Shown: positions 1 to 5,657, counted from the first letter of the stretch. The stretch: DNA of 7,063 nt from Nitrospira sp. (GCA_025360665.1 JANYBU010000142.1:1-7063), one strand, 5' to 3'. Translations and numbers: made by a program. The notes: generated by a model from the sequence alone, not told the origin.

Positions 1-7
1 TGATGCG

Positions 8-490
8 ATGAAACAAGGGCGCCGCTATTGGCTGATGAAATCGGAACCACGCGTTTTTTCGATCGAGGATCTTGCGCAGTCTCCCAAGCAGACGACCTGT
101 TGGGATGGGGTGCGGAACTATCAAGCGCGCAACTTCATGCGTGCGATGGCCGTTGGCGACTACGTGCTTTTTTATCATAGCAATGCCGAGCCGCCGGCTG
201 TGGTGGGGGTTGCAGAAGTCGTGCGGACTGCCTATCCCGATGGGACGCAGTTCGATAAGACGAGCCACCATTATGATTCAGCCAGTGTGCTCTCTGCCCC
301 ACGGTGGGATATGGTGGAGATCCGGTATCGTCAGACATTCAAGACTAGTCTGGCGCTTGACCGACTAAGGGAGGAACCTAAGCTGAGGGGCATGGTCTTG
401 TTGCGCAAAGGCTCCCGCCTCTCGGTCCAGCCGGTGACGGAAGCGGAATGGGCTGTGGTACTCAAGCTTGCCGGGGCCAAGATCGGCTAG
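8..490 (+). CDS. EVE-domain protein (YTH/PUA-like, putative modified-base binder)
   Basis: The 160-residue product is a single EVE domain, which matches the usual 150-160 residue length of stand-alone bacterial members (THYN1-like). Hallmark motifs are YWLMKSEP (residues 7-14), WDGVRNYQARN (32-42) and GDYVLFYHS (50-58). EVE domains belong to the PUA/YTH fold and are known or proposed to bind modified bases in DNA or RNA through an aromatic pocket; the exact ligand here is unknown. The first ATG is used because the YWLMKSEP motif begins only six residues later, as is normal for the family. The ribosome binding site lies outside the window, so the start is not fully testable. The protein is cytosolic, with no signal peptide or membrane segment. 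It converges with the small metallopeptidase gene at 703-951. The family assignment is confident; the cellular role is not. Confidence 0.93.
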   Translation: MKQGRRYWLMKSEPRVFSIEDLAQSPKQTTCWDGVRNYQARNFMRAMAVGDYVLFYHSNAEPPAVVGVAEVVRTAYPDGTQFDKTSHHYDSASVLSAPRWDMVEIRYRQTFKTSLALDRLREEPKLRGMVLLRKGSRLSVQPVTEAEWAVVLKLAGAKIG

Positions 491-545
491 GGGAGCAAGG
501 AGCAGGCTGCGGGAAAACTATTGTGGCACGGTGGAAATCCTATGG

Positions 546-700
546 TCAACATGTCCCGTCCAACAGGACGCAACCTCGCACGATTCTCAAAAAGTTCGTC
601 CAGCAAGGCCGCAGCGAGTGAAGACCGGAGGCGTACCCTCTGGGGTACGTTGAGGATCTGAACGATGCGAGAACGCCGCTGGCGGACTTTTTCAGCTTTC
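546..700. repeat. Palindromic intergenic repeat-like element between convergent genes
   Basis: Three nested inverted structures lie between the two convergent genes. The outer arms are AAAAAGTTCGTCCAGC (589-604) and GCTGGCGGACTTTTTC (678-693), which are complementary apart from one or two positions. Inside is a perfect 7-bp hairpin, CGTACCC/GGGTACG (632-638 and 643-649, loop TCTG). Upstream is a 5-bp hairpin, CGTCC-AACA-GGACG (557-570). The arrangement looks like a dispersed, structured intergenic repeat rather than a gene. Because the arms carry A- and T-tracts and lie just beyond both stop codons, the element could also act as a bidirectional terminator. The boundaries are approximate, and whether other copies exist cannot be seen here. 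Confidence 0.55.
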
Positions 701-702
701 TG

Positions 703-951
703 CTATGTTTTGGCTTTGCCGTTATCAAGATGCCTGTGCTGCCAGTCCAGCCAGGCATGGCCCAATTCATGAGCCAGAATATAGCGCCGTCTGGTCACAG
801 GCAAGCGCTTGCGAAGGTAAATGGTTTTCGTGGCATCGTCCCAGATACCGTCGGCATTCGGGTCCCGACGGTCCATGTCGGTATCGGAAAGTTGGCGCAC
901 GGAGATCCGATAGCCGAACGGAAACACGACTCGAGAAGGCATGCGCAACAT
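703..951 (-). CDS. Small ImmA/IrrE-like zinc metallopeptidase domain protein
   Basis: The 82-residue product contains HELGH at residues 61-65, the zinc-binding HExxH motif, preceded by a hydrophobic stretch (YILA) and followed by a histidine-rich tail. The pattern GIWDDATKTIYL (35-46), then arginine-rich helix, then AHELGHAW resembles the core of the ImmA/IrrE (peptidase M78-like) family. Such proteases cleave regulators, for example phage repressors or DdrO. It is much shorter than typical ImmA (about 120 residues or more), and the third metal ligand usually found further downstream is not obvious, so it may be a minimal or truncated form. A good AGGAG lies eight bases upstream of the ATG on the minus strand, which supports a real gene. 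No adjacent repressor or antitoxin gene is visible. The family is likely; its activity and target are unknown. Confidence 0.72.
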   Translation of the reverse strand: MLRMPSRVVFPFGYRISVRQLSDTDMDRRDPNADGIWDDATKTIYLRKRLPVTRRRYILAHELGHAWLDWQHRHLDNGKAKT

Positions 952-1152
952 AACCGCTGCTCCTGATAATGTATTAGAGTATCACAAACTCCTTGTCTGC
1001 TTCACGGTTGATATGTGCAATAAAGTCAACAAATTAGATCGTTTTTACCCAAGAATTTGGTGCCTTCACCGGTCTACCCTTGTCGGAATGTCCAGACTAT
1101 TTCTGGTGGGGCCAGGTCTTAATTCCTCTCGTCGATGCTGGTTTTTCATATT

Positions 1153-1300
1153 GTGGGGAAGACCTTCGCCAATTGTCGGCGCGCGCGATCCGAAGTTCGA
1201 AGTTCTGGGTTCGTCGTTCCGAAAACCTCGAACCCTCCCCTGTCCCGCCCGTCTCGCTTTTCCCGCTCGTAATCCCGCACGTGGGGACCCTCGAAGGTCT
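1153..1300. repeat. Composite repeat: heptamer array plus inverted repeats
   Basis: A 9-bp perfect inverted repeat, AGACCTTCG (1160-1168) and CGAAGGTCT (1292-1300), bounds the block. Inside, four consecutive 7-base units ending in GTT run from 1191 to 1218 (CGAAGTT, CGAAGTT, CTGGGTT, CGTCGTT). They merge into a perfect 7-bp hairpin, GGGTTCG/CGAACCC (1207-1213 and 1229-1235). GTGGGGA also occurs as a direct repeat at 1153-1159 and 1281-1287. The combination suggests a degenerate dispersed intergenic repeat upstream of the dehydrogenase gene. No coding function is apparent. Confidence 0.4.
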
Positions 1301-1342
1301 CGCGCAGCAAAATAGTTTTTCCGCAGTCTACTGGGGCAGGAG

Positions 1343-1348
1343 TATACT
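1343..1348 (+). promoter_or_regulatory. Possible -10 box of the lysine-catabolism cluster
   Basis: TATACT matches five of six positions of the sigma-70 -10 consensus and lies 20 bases before the preferred ATG of the dehydrogenase gene. This would give a very short leader that still includes the GAGG ribosome binding site. No convincing -35 hexamer is seen at 16-18 bases upstream, so this is a weak call. Confidence 0.25.
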
Positions 1349-1368
1349 GATGGTAAGTGAGGCCTGCC

Positions 1369-2457
1369 ATGCATCGTGTGCTCGTCCTGGGTGCTGGAAA
1401 GATCGGATCCCTGGTTGCCTGTCTCTTGTCAGAAAGCGGCGACTATGAGGTGTCTTTTGGTGACATCAGCCTCGACGCTCCTAAGCGGTTCGTCGAGGAC
1501 CTCGGCCTCTCGCGAGTGACGCCCCTGCACCTCGACGCCCGACACCCCGACTCCATCAGCGCATACCTGACGGCACATCGATTCGATGCAGTCCTGTCGA
1601 GTCTTCCGTATTTTTGCAACCCCGTTGTAGCTGGATTGGCTCGGGAACACCGGCTTCACTATTTTGACCTGACGGAGGATGTCGAAGTCACGAATCAAGT
1701 CAAAGTCCTGAGCACCGACTCACCGCAAGCCTTTGTGCCGCAATGCGGTCTGGCTCCCGGTTTCATCAGCATTGTGGCGCACGATTTGATCACCCATTTC
1801 GATACGGTGGATACGGTCAAAATGCGGGTCGGAGCCTTGCCGGTTCATCCCAGTAATGCCCTCAAGTATTCGTTGACGTGGTCCACCGACGGGCTGATCA
1901 ACGAATACGGTAACATCTGTTACGGAATTGAAGGGGGGGAGAAGGTGCCCCTCCTGCCTCTCGAAGGATATGAGACGATCGAGGTGGACGGACTCCTGTA
2001 TGAAGCGTTCAACACGTCCGGAGGATTGGGAACGTTGGCCGATACCTATGCAGGGAAAGTCCGGACCATGAACTACAAGACGCTACGGTATCCAGGCCAT
2101 TGTGAGAAAATTCACCTCTTGATGAACGATCTCAAGCTGAATGAGGATCGCGAGACGCTCAAGCGAATTCTCGAACGGGCGATTCCCCAGACACTGCAAG
2201 ATGTCGTGCTGATCTATGCGTCTGTCATGGGGATGCGGGGAGGCGCGTTGTTCGAGGAGAACTATGTGAAGAAGATCTATCCCCAATGCATTAAAGGAAA
2301 ACTGTGGTCCGCCATTCAAGTGACCACCGCCTCGAGCCTTTGTGCCGTAGCCGATCTCGTGCTCGCGTCGCCCAAACAGTACAGGGGATTCGTGACCCAG
2401 GAATCGTTTCCGTTACAAGACGTGCTCAATAATCGGTTTGGAGCATGCTACCGATGA
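1369..2457 (+). CDS. Saccharopine dehydrogenase / lysine 6-dehydrogenase family oxidoreductase
   Basis: The 362-residue product starts with a Rossmann nucleotide-binding loop, GAGKIG (residues 8-13), followed by an acidic residue in GDIS at the end of the second strand. Further family signatures are CGLAPG (126-131), the WSTDGLINEYGN segment, and YPGHCEK (241-247), typical of the Lys9/lysine-dehydrogenase group (COG1748). Members act either as glutamate-forming saccharopine dehydrogenase or as lysine 6-dehydrogenase; both yield alpha-aminoadipate semialdehyde. The length, below that of yeast Lys9 (about 446) and nearer bacterial lysine dehydrogenases (about 380), and the absence of a saccharopine-forming partner in the window make lysine 6-dehydrogenase a serious alternative. 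The ATG at 1369 is preferred over an in-frame GTG at 1357 because GAGG lies six bases before it and the Rossmann fold begins immediately. Its stop overlaps the next gene's start. The protein is cytosolic. Confidence 0.88.
   Translation: MHRVLVLGAGKIGSLVACLLSESGDYEVSFGDISLDAPKRFVEDLGLSRVTPLHLDARHPDSISAYLTAHRFDAVLSSLPYFCNPVVAGLAREHRLHYFDLTEDVEVTNQVKVLSTDSPQAFVPQCGLAPGFISIVAHDLITHFDTVDTVKMRVGALPVHPSNALKYSLTWSTDGLINEYGNICYGIEGGEKVPLLPLEGYETIEVDGLLYEAFNTSGGLGTLADTYAGKVRTMNYKTLRYPGHCEKIHLLMNDLKLNEDRETLKRILERAIPQTLQDVVLIYASVMGMRGGALFEENYVKKIYPQCIKGKLWSAIQVTTASSLCAVADLVLASPKQYRGFVTQESFPLQDVLNNRFGACYR
2440..2443 (+). promoter_or_regulatory. Ribosome binding site deciding the aldehyde dehydrogenase start
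   Basis: GGAG lies inside the 3' end of the dehydrogenase gene, ten bases before the ATG at 2454 and only one base before an earlier in-frame ATG at 2445. It therefore favours 2454, where ATG and the upstream stop share ATGA. Confidence 0.5.
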
Positions 2458-3983
2458 TGTCCACTGCGGAAATTCTAAAGGGATTGGACTTGGGCGCCGT
2501 CAACGCCGGTGGCAGCACCGGGACCCATTGGTGGGCTTCCGGCGAGAACACATCGCTGCTGGAGTCCGTGAATCCGGCGACCGGCGAGACGATTGCGCAG
2601 ATTCGCACCTGTTCAGCCGATGACTATGAGCACATCGTGCGGGAGTCTATGGCATCATTCCAGCAATGGCGGCTCATTCCAGCTCCCAAGCGGGGAGAAT
2701 TCGTCCGGCTGATCGGCGCTGCGTTGCGGGTGCACAAGGACCTGCTTGGCTCGCTGGTGTCGCTTGAAGTCGGCAAGATCAAAGCGGAAGGGGACGGCGA
2801 AGTTCAGGAGATGATCGATATGGCAGACTTTGCCGTGGGCCAGTCGCGCATGCTGTATGGAGCGACGATGCATTCCGAACGGGCGCAGCATCGGATGTCG
2901 GAGCAATGGCATCCGCTTGGACCGGTCGGCGTGATTACCGCCTTCAATTTCCCCGTTGCGGTCTGGGCTTGGAATGCGTTCCTGGCTGCGATTGCCGGAG
3001 ATACGGTGGTGTGGAAGCCTTCGCCGAAAGCGCCGCTCTGCGCGATCGCGGTGCAGCATCTCTGCAACCGAGTGATGGAGCAACAGGGCTATCGAGGGAT
3101 CTTCTCACTGATCGTGACAGCTGAGAATACCATCGCGGAGACGTTGGTCCAGGATCGCCGATTGCCGTTGATCTCGTTCACGGGGTCCGTACCGGTCGGT
3201 CGAGCGGTGGCCGCGACCGTCGCGCAACGGCTGGGGCGGACGCTGTTGGAACTGAGCGGGAACAATGCGATCATCGTGGATCAGACGGCGGACCTCTCCT
3301 TGGCGATTCGCGCCATCGTGTTCGGTGCGGTCGGCACCGCCGGCCAACGTTGCACGACGACCAGACGGCTGTTTGTCCACGAGTCTCGTTACGATGAAGT
3401 AGTCGCGAAGCTGATCGCAGCATACAGACAGATACGCATCGGCAATCCACTAGAGCCAGGCGTGCTCTTGGGTCCGTTGATCGATCGAGCTGCGGTCGAA
3501 GCCTATCGGAGGGCTATCGAAGAGGTGAAGCAGGCGGGAGGGAAAGTCCTCTACGGAGGGCAGGTACTGGATCAGCCGGGCTATTTCGTGGAGCCGGCCA
3601 TCGTGAAGGTGGAGAACCATTGGCCCATCGTCCAGCGCGAGACCTTTGCGCCGATTCTCTATGTCATGCCCTTCAAGGAGCTTGACGACGCCATTGCGTT
3701 GCAGAATGCGGTACCTCAAGGCTTGTCTTCCGCGATTTTTACGTCCGATGTGCGGAGCAGCGAGCGGTTCACATCCACTGTCGGCAGCGATTGCGGGATC
3801 GCCAATGTGAACATCGGTACGTCAGGAGCGGAAATCGGCGGCGCCTTTGGAGGCGAAAAGGAAACCGGTGGAGGACGCGAAGCCGGCTCGGATGCCTGGA
3901 AAGCCTATATGCGGCGGCAGACGAACACGATCAACTGGGGGCACGATTTGCCGTTGGCCCAGGGCATTCAGTTCGGCTCATAA
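2454..3983 (+). CDS. Alpha-aminoadipate semialdehyde dehydrogenase (ALDH7/antiquitin family)
   Basis: The 509-residue product is a full-length aldehyde dehydrogenase with strong antiquitin character. It would oxidise alpha-aminoadipate semialdehyde (in equilibrium with piperideine-6-carboxylate) to 2-aminoadipate with NAD+ in the cytosol. Catalytic Cys300 sits in GTAGQRCTTTRR and the general base Glu266 in LLELSGNN. The C-terminal block AEIGGAFGGEK followed by GSDAWKAYMRR is diagnostic of ALDH7A1. Glu119, Arg299 and Phe465 fall at a constant offset of minus two from human ALDH7A1 Glu121, Arg301 and Phe467, which I recall as substrate-contacting residues; the catalytic pair shows the same offset. 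The start at 2454 overlaps the upstream stop (ATGA), implying translational coupling; ATGs at 2445 and 2457 are alternatives. The family call is very secure and the substrate call strong. Confidence 0.95.
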   Translation: MMSTAEILKGLDLGAVNAGGSTGTHWWASGENTSLLESVNPATGETIAQIRTCSADDYEHIVRESMASFQQWRLIPAPKRGEFVRLIGAALRVHKDLLGSLVSLEVGKIKAEGDGEVQEMIDMADFAVGQSRMLYGATMHSERAQHRMSEQWHPLGPVGVITAFNFPVAVWAWNAFLAAIAGDTVVWKPSPKAPLCAIAVQHLCNRVMEQQGYRGIFSLIVTAENTIAETLVQDRRLPLISFTGSVPVGRAVAATVAQRLGRTLLELSGNNAIIVDQTADLSLAIRAIVFGAVGTAGQRCTTTRRLFVHESRYDEVVAKLIAAYRQIRIGNPLEPGVLLGPLIDRAAVEAYRRAIEEVKQAGGKVLYGGQVLDQPGYFVEPAIVKVENHWPIVQRETFAPILYVMPFKELDDAIALQNAVPQGLSSAIFTSDVRSSERFTSTVGSDCGIANVNIGTSGAEIGGAFGGEKETGGGREAGSDAWKAYMRRQTNTINWGHDLPLAQGIQFGS

Positions 3984-3999
3984 CCGGTGAGGGTCGAAG

Positions 4000-4088
4000 G
4001 TCATTAGTCATTGGTCAATTGGAGAAACGCGGACGCAGAACGGGAGGTAGTCTTCCCCGTTTACTAGTGACCATTGGCCAATGACCAA
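4000..4088. repeat. Nested intergenic palindrome with heptamer (GTCATTR) repeats
   Basis: The gap between the aldehyde dehydrogenase and the next gene holds tandem 7-base units GTCATTA, GTCATTG and GTCAATT (4000-4020). An imperfect inverted copy lies at 4065-4088, where GTGACCATTGGCCAATGACC pairs with most of the left arm (about 18 of 24 positions). The centre contains a perfect hairpin, AACGGG/CCCGTT (4039-4044 and 4056-4061). The whole would fold into one long stem if transcribed. It sits within a probable operon, so it may affect processing, stability or partial termination. There is no T-tract long enough for a classical intrinsic terminator. The right arm ends 12 bases before the next gene's ribosome binding site. 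Confidence 0.6.
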
Positions 4089-4100
4089 CATCTGTTGGAA

Positions 4101-4105
4101 AGGAG
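4101..4105 (+). promoter_or_regulatory. Ribosome binding site fixing the VOC gene start
   Basis: AGGAG lies seven bases before the ATG at 4113. This selects that start over an in-frame TTG at 4074, which falls inside the palindromic repeat and has no Shine-Dalgarno sequence. Confidence 0.7.
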
Positions 4106-4112
4106 ACGGACC

Positions 4113-4712
4113 ATGGACCAAAGTGCTGCACTCGATGCGTTGATCAGCCGGATGATCAACGACTATGTGTTGCGCAATCGGGCAGCCAAAATGCTGCGAG
4201 ACTCGCTGGACGAGGCGGGAGTCGGCTTCTACCCGGTCGCAGACCATCTCACGCTGCGGACGCTGACTATCGATCGGCGTGCGGAGGAATTCACGAGGCT
4301 CGGGTACGGGTACAGCGAAACGATCGAGTATGAAGACTGGTACGCGAAGGTCTATCGGAAGGTTGGATACCCCGCGCTCTTCGTGGATCAAGCCTACCCC
4401 GACGATCGAGGCCGCACGAGCATCATCCCTGGTTGGGTCAAAAAATTTGGCGATCAGGTTTTCCATCATGTGGCGGTGCGTGTGGAAGACATCGAGCGGG
4501 CGATTGAACGGTTGAAGACACAAGGGGTGGTCTTTGCCGGCCAGATCGTCGGCGCCCGCGGTGGCCAGCTACGGCAAATCTTCACGGCGCCTGAGATGAT
4601 CGACGGTCAGCCATTTTCCGTGCTGGAACTCGCCGAGCGCCACAGAGGATACCAGGGGTTCTCGCCTCCGCAGGCAGACAGTTTGATGAAATCGACCGTC
4701 AAGCGAACCTGA
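4113..4712 (+). CDS. Short VOC-fold protein, DUF1338/HglS-like (putative 2-oxoadipate dioxygenase/decarboxylase)
   Basis: The 199-residue product looks like a two-module vicinal oxygen chelate enzyme. The segment ADHLTLRTL (43-51) resembles the NDHIAFRTF signature of the DUF1338/HglS family: His45 would be a metal ligand and Arg49, four residues on, the substrate-carboxylate anchor (His70 and Arg74 in Pseudomonas HglS, from memory). A second ligand could be His118 or His119 in VFHHVAVRVEDIE, and a third Glu172 in VLELAERH, giving the 2-His-1-Glu iron site of this fold. HglS converts 2-oxoadipate to D-2-hydroxyglutarate. Its position directly downstream of two lysine-catabolism genes fits that step. 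It is less than half the length of HglS (about 450 residues), so another VOC dioxygenase or glyoxalase activity is possible. The protein is cytosolic, with no signal peptide. The fold is likely; the reaction is inferred from motif and context. Confidence 0.7.
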   Translation: MDQSAALDALISRMINDYVLRNRAAKMLRDSLDEAGVGFYPVADHLTLRTLTIDRRAEEFTRLGYGYSETIEYEDWYAKVYRKVGYPALFVDQAYPDDRGRTSIIPGWVKKFGDQVFHHVAVRVEDIERAIERLKTQGVVFAGQIVGARGGQLRQIFTAPEMIDGQPFSVLELAERHRGYQGFSPPQADSLMKSTVKRT

Positions 4713-4758
4713 CACCTTGTTCCTCCTCGCAAATCTGAAATTCAGGAGCTGTTGCCCT

Positions 4759-4938
4759 AACCCGCATTATTCATGACGGTTCGTTGCGAAAGCGTGCAGA
4801 CGCGAAGCGAGACGGGCACTCGGAGGCGTGAAGCCCTGAGACATACTCGTGCAGTATGTTGAAGGACTGAACGGCGAGACTGCCCGTCACAGCCGCATAT
4901 CCATGCGTGCAGCAGAAGCTTCATGAATAATGCGGGTT
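4759..4938. repeat. 180-bp MITE-like element with perfect 18-bp terminal inverted repeats
   Basis: AACCCGCATTATTCATGA (4759-4776) is matched perfectly by its reverse complement, TCATGAATAATGCGGGTT (4921-4938). Between them is a further stem, GACGGGCACTCG (4811-4822) pairing with CGAG (4875-4878) and TGCCCGTC (4881-4888) with a two-base bulge. Inside that is a 6-bp hairpin, ACATAC/GTATGT (4841-4846 and 4854-4859). GCGTGCAG occurs twice as a direct repeat (4792 and 4905). No transposase frame fits. The structure suits a non-autonomous miniature transposable element or a structured dispersed repeat. No target-site duplication is evident in the immediate flanks. Confidence 0.7.
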
Positions 4939-5058
4939 GAGAAGAAAGGGGGAACTTCGGCAACATTTCGCGAATCCTTTGCGATGGTGGTGGCTCTTAT
5001 CTTATGTGTGTCGAGGGAACGCTTGTAGCATTGATCTGTTCACATTCACCCCAACCCT

Positions 5059-5064
5059 AGGAGG
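5059..5064 (+). promoter_or_regulatory. Strong ribosome binding site of the DUF1264 gene
   Basis: AGGAGG, a full Shine-Dalgarno core, lies five bases before the ATG at 5070. It is the strongest such site in the window and suggests high expression of the exported protein. Confidence 0.7.
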
Positions 5065-5069
5065 TCCTC

Positions 5070-5609
5070 ATGATCCGAGCGCTGAGTATCGCATCTGTAT
5101 TGAGTTTCGCCGTCTTATCCATGGGAGCTGCGTTTGCCCAGGACAACGCCGCTGCTCCAGCCGCTCCGGCAGCGGAGAAGAAGCCCGGCCCTGCCGATGG
5201 CTTTAACATTCATGTGATGGCCCCGCACAAGTTTGAAGACGGCACGGTGCATGGTCCGTATCACCATTACTGCAAGGGGATTTCTCCAGAAGTCCTGCAG
5301 TGTCTGCTGTTTGAATCGACCGATCCCAACGCGCGGCTCACGGATGTCGAGTATTTCGTCTCCAAATCAGTCTCGCGGGCACATGTACCGTTGAAAACCT
5401 GGAACAAGTACTATCATGACCACGAGGTCGAGATCGCCACAGGTCGCGTCCAGGTTCTCGATATGCCGGAGGCACAAGCGAAGGAAGTCGCCGCGATTGC
5501 GGCTCAGACGGATGGGATCATCTTCCACCTCTGGCCGGATGGAGCCAAGGCGCCCAACGGTGTGGTCGGCCACCCGCAATCTGTCGGACACAAGCATCGG
5601 AAGCAGTAA
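5070..5609 (+). CDS. Exported DUF1264 (oil-body-associated-protein-like) protein
   Basis: The 179-residue product begins with a Sec signal peptide (residues 1-23, cleavage after AFA), then an Ala/Pro-rich linker to about residue 38, then a DUF1264 domain. Domain signatures are HGPYHHYCKG (His61 to Cys68), the VLQC segment (Cys78), ARLTDVEYFVS, KYYHDHEVE (His116 and His118) and IIFHLWPDG. These parallel the AHHYC, RQC, VEYIIS, HSHEYEV and WHTW blocks of plant oil-body-associated proteins. The molecular function of DUF1264 is not established. The protein has about twelve histidines, including the tail VGHPQSVGHKHRKQ, so metal or haem contact is conceivable but unproven. It should be periplasmic, whereas the plant members lack a signal peptide. 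The gene is followed by a hairpin and then an exported cytochrome c, with which it may be co-transcribed. Confidence 0.88.
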   Translation: MIRALSIASVLSFAVLSMGAAFAQDNAAAPAAPAAEKKPGPADGFNIHVMAPHKFEDGTVHGPYHHYCKGISPEVLQCLLFESTDPNARLTDVEYFVSKSVSRAHVPLKTWNKYYHDHEVEIATGRVQVLDMPEAQAKEVAAIAAQTDGIIFHLWPDGAKAPNGVVGHPQSVGHKHRKQ

Positions 5610-5627
5610 GCTCAGAATTGTGGATGG

Positions 5628-5657
5628 CGGGGAGAGCGTGGAGACACGTTTTCCCCG
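5628..5657 (+). terminator. 13-bp hairpin with GAGA tetraloop, possible terminator or attenuator
   Basis: As RNA, bases 5628-5640 pair continuously with 5645-5657 around a GAGA (GNRA-type) loop: six Watson-Crick pairs, three pairs of G-U/A-U/G-U, then four Watson-Crick pairs. The sequence after it (GTTGTGTTTCC) is only moderately T-rich, so termination may be partial. It begins 19 bases after the DUF1264 stop and ends 37 bases before the cytochrome start. It could instead stabilise the upstream mRNA end. Confidence 0.55.

Larger units (their letters stand above)
952..1368. other. Gene-poor intergenic region with divergent promoter space
   Basis: This gap separates the divergently oriented metallopeptidase and dehydrogenase genes. 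The first 110 bases are AT-rich, in contrast to their surroundings, and should carry the promoter of the minus-strand metallopeptidase gene, although no clear -35/-10 pair stands out. The rest is GC-rich and filled by the heptamer/hairpin block described separately (1153-1300). Open frames on both strands across it lack ribosome binding sites and recognisable domains. No tRNA or small RNA gene could be recognised. Confidence 0.5.
4713..5069. other. Intergenic region hosting the 180-bp inverted-repeat element
   Basis: About half of this gap is the 180-bp element at 4759-4938. The first 46 bases contain a small CTGAA-A-TTCAG palindrome but no convincing terminator. The last 130 bases should hold the promoter of the exported-protein genes; only weak hexamers are visible (for example TTGCGA at 4979 and TATCTT at 4998, with poor spacing). 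There is no coding signal: open frames here lack ribosome binding sites and known domains. Confidence 0.5.

Noticed and set aside
941..1374. Open frames of 102-124 residues on both strands in the intergenic region
   Set aside because: They cross the heptamer/hairpin repeat block, have arginine/proline-rich composition typical of antisense or non-coding GC-rich DNA, and lack recognisable domains.
1350..1448. Possible leader peptide starting at ATG 1350 behind AGGAG
   Set aside because: The ribosome-binding-site spacing is good, but the 32-codon frame overlaps the dehydrogenase start out of frame and coincides with the possible -10 box; judged to be chance.
2655..3083. 142-residue minus-strand open frame
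   Set aside because: It lies entirely antisense to the conserved aldehyde dehydrogenase and shows no domain or ribosome binding site.
4000..4088. CRISPR-like or direct-repeat array
   Set aside because: The units are only 7 bases long, contiguous and without spacers; this is a short tandem repeat in a palindrome.
4008..4523. 171-residue minus-strand open frame
   Set aside because: It is antisense to the VOC gene, which has a good ribosome binding site and family motifs; the minus frame has none and runs into the repeat palindrome.
4757..4966. 69-residue minus-strand frame over the 180-bp element
   Set aside because: It is explained by the inverted-repeat element; no ribosome binding site or domain.
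4951..4974. GGAACTT as an extracytoplasmic-function sigma -35 box
   Set aside because: No matching -10 element at 15-17 bases downstream.
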